Below, in pieces: positions 47,890 to 56,674 of a stretch of DNA of 64,000 nt; the first letter of the stretch is position 1, and each line of letters starts with the position of its first letter. The stretch lies in the NCBI GenBank assembly GCA_017940895.1, contig JAGAXM010000018.1:1-64000 (forward strand), in the 5' to 3' direction. The position numbers and the translations under genes are program-made. The notes under the pieces are model-generated. The model did no database searches and was not told the DNA's origin. It saw only the letters and a program-made list of their open reading frames with translations. Origin of the DNA: Clostridiales bacterium. GTDB taxonomy: Bacteria > Bacillota > Clostridia > Saccharofermentanales > Saccharofermentanaceae.

Positions 47890-49500
47890 ATGTTAAGTTC
47901 ATATCTTTACAGAGTGCGCAGAGCCGCGCTCAAACATCCGTGGAAATTTATTCTGCTTTTACTCTTCCTGGGAGTATTCGTAATCATGATGGCTTATCCG
48001 ACACTGATGGCTATGCCCAACAGTGACGGAACGATGAGCAGCTCGTTTGTTCCCAGAGACGTTGATGTAGTAAGAGGCGGAATCTATCTTATCCTCGTAG
48101 TCATGTTCAACTTCATGTTCTACACGGGACTTAAGAATGGCGTTGTAGGATTCTCGACTGCTGACGTGGTCTACCATATGGCAGGTCCTTTCACTCCGAG
48201 GTTTAATCTGATCATCGCGGCTTCCGGTACATTGCAGCTGTGTATGGTGTTCACGTTCCTTTTGTCTACTCAGACCGCTCTTATCTATAACGCAGTCGGA
48301 GTAAACTCGATCGATCTGATCGTTATGGTAATAGGTTCGTTTATATCTTCCATACTCGGTTACTTTACGGGTTCTTACTTCGGTGCCAAGTTCTCCGATG
48401 ACGAGGATGAAGGCAAGAGGAAGATCGTTATGGTCGTCGGCATTGCTCTCGACGCTATTGCAGTCGGAGGTTTCATTGCAACGGCGCTCGCAAAGAATGC
48501 ACTTTTCCCGTTTTCTGCGAAAGGCTTGCTCGCAACACTCGGTAACTGCTGGTTCTTCAAGGCGTTCCCGGGCGGCGGCTGGGTAGCCATGATCTATGAC
48601 GGCATCATCAGCGGCAATTCTCTTATAAGCATTGCGGGTATTTTCCTGACGGCAGCTGCATTGATCGGTCTGATTCTTCTGTACAGCAAGTCTGAACTGT
48701 ATTACTACGAAGAAGCTATCGCGTATGCTCAGAAGGCTCATGATCTTGCTGAGCAGAAGCGTGCGGGTGTCGATGCCGATACTGCGGCTATGACGAAGAG
48801 AGCTAAGGTAGGTAAGGAGAAGCTCGGCGGAGGCGATGGTGCTTCTGCACTTACAGCCATCCATTTTCTTATGAATAAAAGAGGATCGAAGTTCTTCTTT
48901 GTTAATCCTCTGTGTATCACATACAGGCTCATTACTGCCGTATATCTGTTGTTTATGCTGAAGGGCGGCAGCACAAACGAGAATCCCAGAATGCTTATCG
49001 TATCAGCATTCATGATGATGATCCTTCTGAATGCGGTCGTTTATGCGGGCGGTAAGACGGTAACAGAGTTTACTAAGCACTATATCTATCTGATACCTGA
49101 GACCTCCAAGGCAAAGCTTTTCGCCTGTATTAAGGCGGATCTGCCGGAGATGGCATTTGACTCAGTGCTGTGCGGACTTCTTGTTCACTTTTTGGTCGGA
49201 CTTGATGTCGCTGAGTCTGCGGCTTTCGGCTGCATGATGATAGTCTTTGATATGCTCTGTGAGATGGCGGCATTGCTTATCATGAGGTCGCTCCCGATGC
49301 TCGGAAGATATCTTCTTATGGGTGTCAGATACATCGGTGTCATGTTCATCATCTCGCTGGCGATGATCCCTGTTATAGCGGTAACAACCATTACGGGTAT
49401 GCTCTTCTTCGGCATCATCGCAGGTGCTATAGCAGGTGTTGTTATGCTTGCGATACTGCTTCCTGTCGCAGCGGTGGTAGTCGATAAGGCAGAGATGTAA
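47890..49500 (+). CDS. Putative ABC exporter membrane protein, 536 residues (paralogue)
   Basis: It starts ten bases after the ATPase gene, behind GGGGGCAG. Exactly as long as the protein at 45481 and of the same layout: N-terminal SSYLYRVRRAALKHP, first helix, then FTPRFNLIIAASGT in place of FTRVFNLFVSF, a charged middle loop, and a C-terminal group of helices with VYAGGKTVTEF matching VFGGGKTVMEF. The conserved GGKTV-x-EF segment may contact the ATPase. Function and cargo are unknown. Confidence 0.78.
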   Translation: MLSSYLYRVRRAALKHPWKFILLLLFLGVFVIMMAYPTLMAMPNSDGTMSSSFVPRDVDVVRGGIYLILVVMFNFMFYTGLKNGVVGFSTADVVYHMAGPFTPRFNLIIAASGTLQLCMVFTFLLSTQTALIYNAVGVNSIDLIVMVIGSFISSILGYFTGSYFGAKFSDDEDEGKRKIVMVVGIALDAIAVGGFIATALAKNALFPFSAKGLLATLGNCWFFKAFPGGGWVAMIYDGIISGNSLISIAGIFLTAAALIGLILLYSKSELYYYEEAIAYAQKAHDLAEQKRAGVDADTAAMTKRAKVGKEKLGGGDGASALTAIHFLMNKRGSKFFFVNPLCITYRLITAVYLLFMLKGGSTNENPRMLIVSAFMMMILLNAVVYAGGKTVTEFTKHYIYLIPETSKAKLFACIKADLPEMAFDSVLCGLLVHFLVGLDVAESAAFGCMMIVFDMLCEMAALLIMRSLPMLGRYLLMGVRYIGVMFIISLAMIPVIAVTTITGMLFFGIIAGAIAGVVMLAILLPVAAVVVDKAEM

Positions 49501-49524
49501 AGACCGCTCTTAAAGAATCTGCGG

Positions 49525-49562
49525 GGGCTGCTTCTTCTTACGGGAAGCGGCCCTCTTTTATT
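49525..49562 (+). terminator. Terminator after the ABC exporter locus
   Basis: GGGCTGCTTC and GAAGCGGCCC pair (one G-T wobble) around a nine-base loop, followed by TCTTTTATTT. It separates the exporter operon from uvrB. Confidence 0.8.
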
Positions 49563-49607
49563 TGTGCTCAAGGTTAATTTGTAACACATAGCGAACACAT
49601 GTTCTGT

Positions 49608-49619
49608 TATAATCAGAGT
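49608..49619 (+). promoter_or_regulatory. Promoter -10 placed for a leaderless uvrB transcript
   Basis: TATAAT at 49608-49613 ends six bases before the ATG at 49620. The gap (CAGAGT) is too short for a ribosome site inside the mRNA. AGCGAACACATGTTC a little upstream is close to the Gram-positive LexA box form CGAACRNRYGTTY (CGAACACATGTTC at 49592-49604), so SOS control is probable. Confidence 0.65.
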
Positions 49620-51620
49620 ATGTTCAAGTTAGTCTCACAATTCGAACCTTCGGGTGATCAGCCCAAGGCGATAGCCCAGCTTACAGAGGGCATAAGAAAC
49701 GGCATGAGAGGGCAGACCCTTCTCGGTGTTACAGGCTCGGGTAAGACCTTCACGATGGCGAATGTCATCAAGGAGATCAACCGACCGACTCTTATCCTCG
49801 CGCATAACAAGACTCTTGCAGGTCAGCTTTATTCGGAGTTCAAGGAATTGTTCCCCGAGAATGCCGTCGAGTACTTCGTATCATATTATGATTACTATCA
49901 GCCCGAGGCTTATATTGCTTCGACGGATACATATATCGAGAAGGATTCTTCAATTAATGACGAGATTGACCGTCTCAGACATTCCGCGACCAGGTCGCTT
50001 CTTACGAGGGATGATGTCATAGTCATTTCTTCCGTGTCATGTATCTACGGTATCGGTGAGAAGGAAGATTATCTGTCGTTGATGGTCCATCTGTATGTCG
50101 GTCTTGAGATATCAAGAGACCAGGTCATGGCGGAGCTTATCAATATCCAGTATGACCGTAATGAATTCGAATTGAAGCGAGGCACCTTCAGGTGTAAGGG
50201 CGACGTACTCGATGTATTTACTCCCGATGCGGATAACGTGATAACGAGGATCGAGTTCTTCGGTGATGAGATAGAGAAGATATCTTATGTCGATGCGATT
50301 ACCGGTAAGCAGATGTATACGAGGTCATTCGCGGAGATATTCCCGGCTTCGCATTATGCGACGGGAAGACAGAAGCTTGAGAGAGCTATTGAGCTTATAG
50401 AAGATGAACTCGATGACAGGATAAAGTATTTCCGCGACGAAGGTAAGCTGGTCGAGGCATACCGTCTTGAGCAGCGTACCAGATATGATATGGAACTTCT
50501 GCGAGAGACAGGTTTCTGTAAGGGGATAGAGAATTATTCCCGTCATATTGCAGGCCGTAAGGAAGGCGAGCCGCCCTGTACTTTGCTCGACTTCTTCCCG
50601 AAGGATTATCTGATGTTCATTGACGAGTCGCATGTCACTGTGCCGCAGGTAGGCGCCATGTATAAGGGCGACCGCTCGCGTAAGGATATGCTCGTGGATT
50701 ACGGTTTCCGTCTGCCGTCGGCAAGAGATAACAGACCTTTGAAGTTCGACGAGTTCGAGCCCCGTATGGGTCAGACCATATTCGTATCCGCGACTCCTGC
50801 GGATTATGAGAAGGAACACTCCGAGCAGACTGTCGAGCAGGTTATCAGACCTACGGGACTTCTCGAGCCTCAGATCTATATCAGACCTGTCGAGGGTCAG
50901 ATCGAGGATATCATCCATGAGATCAGAGAGAATAATAAGAACGGCGAGAAGTCGCTCATCATGACTCTTACGAAGAAGATGGCCGAAGATCTTACGGAGT
51001 TCCTCGAGAAGGAAGAGATCAGGGTTACTTATCTTCACAGCGATATCGAGACGGTCGAGAGAATGCAGATCCTTAACCGCTTAAGGAATGATGAGACTGA
51101 TGTCATAGTCGGTATCAATCTGTTAAGAGAGGGTATCGATCTTCCCGAAGTATCTTTGCTTATGATCCTCGATGCTGACAAGGAGGGTTTCTTAAGATCC
51201 GAGAGGTCACTTATCCAGATTATCGGACGATGTGCGCGTAACAGTAACGGCCGCGTCATCCTGTATGCCGATGAGATTACGGATTCCATGATGGGTGCCG
51301 TGTCCGAGACGAACAGAAGACGTGAGATTCAGAGCAAGTATAATGAAGAGCATGGTATCACACCGAAGACGGTTATCAAGCATGTTAAGAATGTGTTCGA
51401 TACGATCGATGATGCCGCGAAGAAGGATAAGGTCAAGAAGCTCGATGTTAAGAAGCTTATTGAGAATAATGACCCTGGCAAGATGTCGGCTGAAGACAGG
51501 GAGAAACTGATCGCCAGCCTGACGAAGGATATGAAGGCGGCAGCCAAGGAACTCGACTTCGAGAAGGCTGCAAGCTTAAGAGATGCGATCATCGCATTGA
51601 AGAACGGAGACGGTAAGTAA
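49620..51620 (+). CDS. uvrB: Excinuclease ABC subunit B
   Basis: A 666-residue UvrB, of normal length. Walker [10 protein letters not shown] near residue 38, the damage-inserting beta-hairpin region [11 protein letters not shown], the DEAD-type Walker B FIDESHV, helicase motif [15 protein letters not shown] with QIIGRCARN, and a C-terminal UVR domain ([13 protein letters not shown]) that binds UvrC are all present. It verifies damage in nucleotide excision repair. The start at 49620 is chosen over an upstream in-frame codon because the promoter and a LexA-like box directly precede it. dnaE starts three bases after its stop. Confidence 0.96.
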   Translation: MFKLVSQFEPSGDQPKAIAQLTEGIRNGMRGQTLLGVTGSGKTFTMANVIKEINRPTLILAHNKTLAGQLYSEFKELFPENAVEYFVSYYDYYQPEAYIASTDTYIEKDSSINDEIDRLRHSATRSLLTRDDVIVISSVSCIYGIGEKEDYLSLMVHLYVGLEISRDQVMAELINIQYDRNEFELKRGTFRCKGDVLDVFTPDADNVITRIEFFGDEIEKISYVDAITGKQMYTRSFAEIFPASHYATGRQKLERAIELIEDELDDRIKYFRDEGKLVEAYRLEQRTRYDMELLRETGFCKGIENYSRHIAGRKEGEPPCTLLDFFPKDYLMFIDESHVTVPQVGAMYKGDRSRKDMLVDYGFRLPSARDNRPLKFDEFEPRMGQTIFVSATPADYEKEHSEQTVEQVIRPTGLLEPQIYIRPVEGQIEDIIHEIRENNKNGEKSLIMTLTKKMAEDLTEFLEKEEIRVTYLHSDIETVERMQILNRLRNDETDVIVGINLLREGIDLPEVSLLMILDADKEGFLRSERSLIQIIGRCARNSNGRVILYADEITDSMMGAVSETNRRREIQSKYNEEHGITPKTVIKHVKNVFDTIDDAAKKDKVKKLDVKKLIENNDPGKMSAEDREKLIASLTKDMKAAAKELDFEKAASLRDAIIALKNGDGK

Positions 51621-51622
51621 GA

Positions 51623-54600
51623 ATGTCTGAAGGATTCGTACATCTTCATCTTCATACCGAGTACAGTCTTCTTGACGGAGCGATAAGGATATCGGAACTC
51701 CCTTCTCGCCTTAAGGAGATGGGTATGGACGCTTGTGCGATAACCGATCACGGTTCGATGTTCGGATGCGTCGAATTCTTCAAGGCGATGAAGGCGGAAG
51801 GATTGAAGCCGATCATCGGTTGTGAGGTATATGTTGCTCCCGGTTCGAGATACGTGACTCCGACACCGAGTGATAAACAGAAGGCATATCACCACCTGAT
51901 ACTTCTTGCCAAGGATAATGAAGGTCTTAAGAATCTTAACCGACTTGTAACTGCCGGCTGGACAGAGGGCTTCTACAGGAAGCCCAGGATCGATAAAGAA
52001 CTCCTTGAGAGATGGCATGACGGACTTATTTGTCTGTCGGGATGCCTTGCGGGCGAAGTGGCATGTCTTATCAAGGAAGGCAAGTTTACGGAAGCTGATG
52101 AGGCTGCGCTCTGGTACGATAAGCTTTTCGGCAGAGGTAATTACTATCTTGAGATACAGAGTAATTTTCTGAAAGATCAGGGTCCCGTTAATGCCGGACT
52201 TGTAAAGCTTTCAAGAAGAACAGGTATTCCTCTTGTTGCCACAAATGACTGTCATTATCTGAAGCAGGAAGACAGTTATGTTCAGGAAGTTCTGATGTGT
52301 ATGCAGACCGGTTCGAAGATGAGTGATGCGAACCGTATGAAGTTCGAGACGGATGATTTCTATGTTAAGTCCGAGACACAGATGAGGCGGTTCTTCTCGG
52401 AGATCCCCGAGGCTGTTGATAATACAGTTAAGATCGCGCAGATGTGTAATGCAGAGTATGACTTCGATACGATTCATCTTCCGAAGTACGACGTTCCGTC
52501 AGGATTTACAGACAACAAGCAGTATCTTAAGTATCTTGTTACGACGGGGCTTGAGAAGAGGTTCAAGATAAGAGGCGCTGCCGCCGATCAGGATGTTTAT
52601 ATCAAGCGAGCGGACTACGAACTCGATGTAATCAACTCGATGGGATACACAGATTACTATCTGATCGTCTGGGACTTTATAAACTTTGCGAAGACGAACG
52701 GTATCATGGTAGGTCCCGGAAGAGGCTCCGGTGCGGGTTCGCTTGCGGCTTACGCGATAGGAATAACCGATGTCGATCCGATCAAGTACAGTCTTGTATT
52801 CGAACGATTCCTTAACAGCGAACGTGTGTCGATGCCTGACTTTGATATCGATTTCTGTTATGAGAGACGACAGGAAGTTATCGATTATGTCACGCGTAAG
52901 TACGGACAGGAAAGAGTCGCACAGGTAATCACGTTCGGTACTCTTGCCGCGAGGATGTGTATCAGGGATGTAAGCAAGGTTCTTGATTTGCCTTATAACC
53001 GCACGGATAAGATCGCGAAGATGATCCCCGAGTCTATGGGTATGACCATCAAAGGTGCTCTCGAACTTCGCAAGGATATGAGAGAAGAGTATGAGGCAGA
53101 TCCCGATGTGAAGAAAGTTCTTGATATCGCGATGAAGCTCGAAGGAATGCCGAGACACGCTTCGACTCATGCGGCGGGTGTAATCATTTCAGGTGTTCCG
53201 ATAACTGATATTGCACCGCTATCGGTAAATGACGGCAATGCGGTCGTACAGTTCGCGAAAGCTGATATCGAGAGTGTGGGACTTCTTAAGTTCGACTTCT
53301 TGGGACTTCGTACATTGACGGTGTTAAGGGATGCCGCGGATATGGTCATGGAGAATTACGGCAAGGAGATTAACTTCGATAAGATACCGTTCGATGATAA
53401 GAATGTCTATGACATGATCGGCAGGGGAGATACGGTAGGTATATTCCAACTTGAAAGTGACGGTATGACATCGTTCATGAAAGACTTGAAGCCTTCTTCG
53501 ATAGAAGATGTAACGGCCGGTATATCTCTTTACAGACCGGGTCCTATGGACCAGATCCCGAAGTATATTAAGGCGAAGCACGATGCTGCTTCGATCACAT
53601 ATGATCACCCTCTTCTCGAACCCATACTTAACGTGACTTACGGATGTATGGTCTATCAGGAGCAGGTAATGCAGATAGTCCGTGACCTCGCCGGATTCTC
53701 GATGGGTCAGTCGGACAATATCAGACGTGCCATGAGTAAGAAGAAGAAATCACTCATGGAGAAGTACAGGCAGTTGTTCATTTACGGCGGTACCGATGAG
53801 ACCGGACGCGAGATCGAAGGCGCGATTAAGAGAGGTGTTCCTGAAGCTGTCGCAGACAAGATCTTCAATGAGGTAGTCGTATTCGCGGGATATGCTTTCA
53901 ATAAATCGCATGCCGCCTGTTATGCGGTAGTCGGATATTATACCGCTTACCTTAAGTATTACTATCCCGCCGAGTTTATGGCGGCGATGATGAATTCGTT
54001 CAGGTTCAATGTGGCTGCTGCGGCATACTACATCAACTGCTGCGGACCGATGGGGATTGAAGTTCTTCCTCCGGACGTTAATAAGAGCCGTGCCAAGTTC
54101 TCGACAGAGAGACTGCCGTCAGGGAAGATGGGTATAAGGATCGGTCTTTCCGTTCTGAAGAATGTCGGCGAAGCGGCAGTTAATGCCCTTACGGATGACA
54201 GGGATGAGAACGGACCTTATATATCATTCGAAGATTTCTTGAGACGTGCTTCGAAGATAGGTCTTAACAAGAAGATGGTCGAGTCGATCATATATTCTTC
54301 GGCTCTTGATTTTACGGGACTTAACAGAGCGACGATGATCGCGACTGTCAGGACCGAGATGGATAAGATATCTCAGGAGAACAGCAGACAGATGGAAGGT
54401 CAGCTGAGTCTGTTCGATATGGTGGCTCCCGAGCAGAGTAATTATGATGATTCGATCAGGATCAATCATATGAAAGAATATCCCGAATCCGAGAAGCTTG
54501 CCTACGAGAAGGATGTCGTCGGATTATATCTGTCGGGACACCCTATGGCGGCATATCAGGACTTTATTGACCGGTATTGTACTTTCGACATGAGGCAGTT

Positions 54601-55246
54601 CAGAGAAGCGGTGTCGCAGGAGAGGACGGAGTCTCTTAATGATGATGCTCAGGTAATAATGTGCGGAATGCTTCTTCATAAGCGTATACGTACGACGAAG
54701 TCTAAGACTGCGATGGCAGTCCTTCTTGCAGAGGATATGTACGGACAGTTCGAAGCGGCATTGTTCGGCAAGGTGTTCGATCAGTATGCAAGTGTTCTGG
54801 ATACGGACAAGCCTTATGTATTCCTGGGAAGAAGAAGGATACAGGGTGAGGATACATTCTCTTTGTCGATCGATGCGATCTTCCCGATGCCGCAGACGCA
54901 GAAGGAAGTATATGAGGTAACCGGCAACTGGCTGTTTAAGAAGATCTATAATGCAAGCGCGAAGAAAGAGAAGACCGTTACATTTACCCCGCAACCTGCT
55001 CCACCGCCAACAAGAAGCGAGCAGCCCGGCGGGCTCATTATCAGGTTTAACGGGGATCCTTCCGGGAATGCATATCAGAGGCTTCTGAATCTGCTTGTAT
55101 ATTTCCACGGCAATACTCCGGTAAGTATTATGTTCAAGGACGGCAGTATCGCTCCTCTTGATCCGGTATGTAATGTCGATGTTTCTCCTGATGTTTTACA
55201 GAAGATCTATGAGGTGTGCGGCGGCGATAACGTGCAGTTCTCGTGA
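51623..55246 (+). CDS. dnaE: DNA polymerase III alpha subunit, DnaE type
   Basis: A 1207-residue replicative polymerase subunit. The N-terminal PHP domain starts FVHLHLHTEYSLLDGAIR. The palm catalytic acids lie in MPDFDIDFCYERR near residue 407, and GPGRGSGAGSLAAYAIGI is the typical segment before it. NKSHAACYAVVGYYTAYLK belongs to the thumb/fingers region, and an OB-fold is near residue 1010-1090. A C-terminal tail with a Pro-rich linker (TPQPAPPPTRSEQPG) makes it somewhat longer than usual. Clostridia have both PolC and DnaE; this is the DnaE form. It starts three bases after uvrB and is co-transcribed, so it may share the SOS-type promoter. Confidence 0.96.
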   Translation: MSEGFVHLHLHTEYSLLDGAIRISELPSRLKEMGMDACAITDHGSMFGCVEFFKAMKAEGLKPIIGCEVYVAPGSRYVTPTPSDKQKAYHHLILLAKDNEGLKNLNRLVTAGWTEGFYRKPRIDKELLERWHDGLICLSGCLAGEVACLIKEGKFTEADEAALWYDKLFGRGNYYLEIQSNFLKDQGPVNAGLVKLSRRTGIPLVATNDCHYLKQEDSYVQEVLMCMQTGSKMSDANRMKFETDDFYVKSETQMRRFFSEIPEAVDNTVKIAQMCNAEYDFDTIHLPKYDVPSGFTDNKQYLKYLVTTGLEKRFKIRGAAADQDVYIKRADYELDVINSMGYTDYYLIVWDFINFAKTNGIMVGPGRGSGAGSLAAYAIGITDVDPIKYSLVFERFLNSERVSMPDFDIDFCYERRQEVIDYVTRKYGQERVAQVITFGTLAARMCIRDVSKVLDLPYNRTDKIAKMIPESMGMTIKGALELRKDMREEYEADPDVKKVLDIAMKLEGMPRHASTHAAGVIISGVPITDIAPLSVNDGNAVVQFAKADIESVGLLKFDFLGLRTLTVLRDAADMVMENYGKEINFDKIPFDDKNVYDMIGRGDTVGIFQLESDGMTSFMKDLKPSSIEDVTAGISLYRPGPMDQIPKYIKAKHDAASITYDHPLLEPILNVTYGCMVYQEQVMQIVRDLAGFSMGQSDNIRRAMSKKKKSLMEKYRQLFIYGGTDETGREIEGAIKRGVPEAVADKIFNEVVVFAGYAFNKSHAACYAVVGYYTAYLKYYYPAEFMAAMMNSFRFNVAAAAYYINCCGPMGIEVLPPDVNKSRAKFSTERLPSGKMGIRIGLSVLKNVGEAAVNALTDDRDENGPYISFEDFLRRASKIGLNKKMVESIIYSSALDFTGLNRATMIATVRTEMDKISQENSRQMEGQLSLFDMVAPEQSNYDDSIRINHMKEYPESEKLAYEKDVVGLYLSGHPMAAYQDFIDRYCTFDMRQFREAVSQERTESLNDDAQVIMCGMLLHKRIRTTKSKTAMAVLLAEDMYGQFEAALFGKVFDQYASVLDTDKPYVFLGRRRIQGEDTFSLSIDAIFPMPQTQKEVYEVTGNWLFKKIYNASAKKEKTVTFTPQPAPPPTRSEQPGGLIIRFNGDPSGNAYQRLLNLLVYFHGNTPVSIMFKDGSIAPLDPVCNVDVSPDVLQKIYEVCGGDNVQFS

Positions 55247-55347
55247 TAGTTTACGGATTGTTCTTATTTATCCGTTAAACGACGCGAATGCTTTGTTTAT
55301 AATTCAGTTATAGGTGTTTTGTGTGATTCATGATGGAGGGGTTTATC

Positions 55348-55548
55348 ATGAAGAAATTACGTAGATCTAAGAAGGGCTTTACTCTCATTGAGATGGTTCT
55401 TGTTATTGCGATTATTGTAGTACTGGCTGCGGTGCTGATCCTGAATATTGCAGGTTATATGGATCGTGCCCATAATGCGGCATCTTCATTGGCGGCACAT
55501 AACAGTTCGGTCGAAATGATTACTGACGAGATCAACGCTGCTGTCTGA
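55348..55548 (+). CDS. Small type IV prepilin-like protein
   Basis: The ATG at 55348 has GGAGGGG in the right place and gives 66 residues; an earlier ATG at 55330 has none. KKGFTLIEMVLVIAIIVVLA is a textbook prepilin signal: cut before Phe, methylated, with Glu at +5, followed by the hydrophobic stem helix. The rest is only about 35 residues, very short for a pilin. No pilus assembly genes (PilB, PilC, PilD) are near. It sits between dnaE and pfkA, with a TATAAT at about 55299-55304 as possible promoter. Confidence 0.75.
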   Translation: MKKLRRSKKGFTLIEMVLVIAIIVVLAAVLILNIAGYMDRAHNAASSLAAHNSSVEMITDEINAAV

Positions 55549-55607
55549 TATTTTTATTAATTAGTGTATAATGTATCGGATAAACTTCCTACGGAGGATC
55601 ATTTAAT

Positions 55608-56663
55608 ATGTTTAATCTTGAATACGACGAGAATAATATTCCCGATATCAGCACACTTAAGGCAAAGAACTATGACAATATTAATCCCGATGATATTGCT
55701 CCCGTTAAGAGAATCGGCGTTCTTACGAGCGGCGGCGATGCTCCCGGAATGAATGCTACTATCAGGGCTGTTGTCCGTGCGGGTATCAATTCCGGTATGG
55801 AAGTCTTCGGCGTAACAAGAGGTTTCCACGGCCTGTGGAAGGGAGAGATCTCCCAGATCGGCGTAAGAGACGTATCCGAGACATTGCAGAGAGGCGGTAC
55901 ATTCCTCATGACTGCAAGATCCAAGACATTCACGACAGATGCAGGCGTTCTGAAGGGCGCGAAGATGATGGAAGTCTATAATCTCGACGCTCTCGTAGTA
56001 TCAGGCGGTGACGGTTCCTTCAAGGGCGCAAGAGCTCTTGCAAGACTCGGCGTTCCGGTTATCGGTATCCCCGGTACGATCGACAACGACATCGGATGCA
56101 CCGACTATACTATCGGTTACGACACATCCATGAATACTGCAATGGAAGCTATCGATAAGCTCCGTGATACGGCATCCTCACATGAACGCTGCTCAGTTAT
56201 CGAGGTAATGGGTAGAAGTGCAGGCTATATCGCACTTAACGTCGGTATCGCCACGGGTGCTGAGGTTATCCTTATTCCCGAGGTTCCTTTCGACTTTGAT
56301 AAGGATGTATTAAGAGTAATTCTCGACGGCAGAAACAAGGGCAAGAGACATTACATCGTTATCGTAGCAGAGGGTGCCGGCAGCGCGGCTGATATCGCTA
56401 CAAGGATCGAGAAGAATACAGGCATCGAGTCGAGACCCACTATCCTCGGACACTTGCAGAGAGGCGGTTCCCCGACTCTCCGTGACAGAACTACGGCAAG
56501 CCTTATGGGTGTTCGTGCCATCGATTGTCTGCTCCAGAAGCGATACAACAGAATCATAGTAGAGAAGGACGGCAAGATAACGGATATCGACCTCGAGGCA
56601 GGTCTTGCGATGAAGAAGACTATCCCTGAGATCGAGATCGATAATGCCAAGAGACTCTCGTAA
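55608..56663 (+). CDS. pfkA: 6-phosphofructokinase, ATP type
   Basis: A 351-residue phosphofructokinase of glycolysis with ribosome site CGGAGGA. The core begins RIGVLTSGGDAPGMNATIRA at residue about 36. SGGDGSFKGA and GIPGTIDNDIGCTD carry Gly at the two positions that distinguish ATP- from pyrophosphate-dependent enzymes, so ATP is the likely donor. TIGYDTSMNTAMEAIDKLRD and VMGRSAGYIAL are also standard. The first 35 residues are an acidic extension that usual 319-residue enzymes lack. A TATAAT at 55567-55572 suggests its own promoter. The order dnaE-pfkA is common in Firmicutes. Confidence 0.95.
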   Translation: MFNLEYDENNIPDISTLKAKNYDNINPDDIAPVKRIGVLTSGGDAPGMNATIRAVVRAGINSGMEVFGVTRGFHGLWKGEISQIGVRDVSETLQRGGTFLMTARSKTFTTDAGVLKGAKMMEVYNLDALVVSGGDGSFKGARALARLGVPVIGIPGTIDNDIGCTDYTIGYDTSMNTAMEAIDKLRDTASSHERCSVIEVMGRSAGYIALNVGIATGAEVILIPEVPFDFDKDVLRVILDGRNKGKRHYIVIVAEGAGSAADIATRIEKNTGIESRPTILGHLQRGGSPTLRDRTTASLMGVRAIDCLLQKRYNRIIVEKDGKITDIDLEAGLAMKKTIPEIEIDNAKRLS

Positions 56664-56674
56664 GAGAAAGGTAA

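Noticed and set aside
47959-48864. A 301-codon minus-strand frame
   Set aside because: It is antisense to the second 536-residue exporter protein and resembles no protein family.
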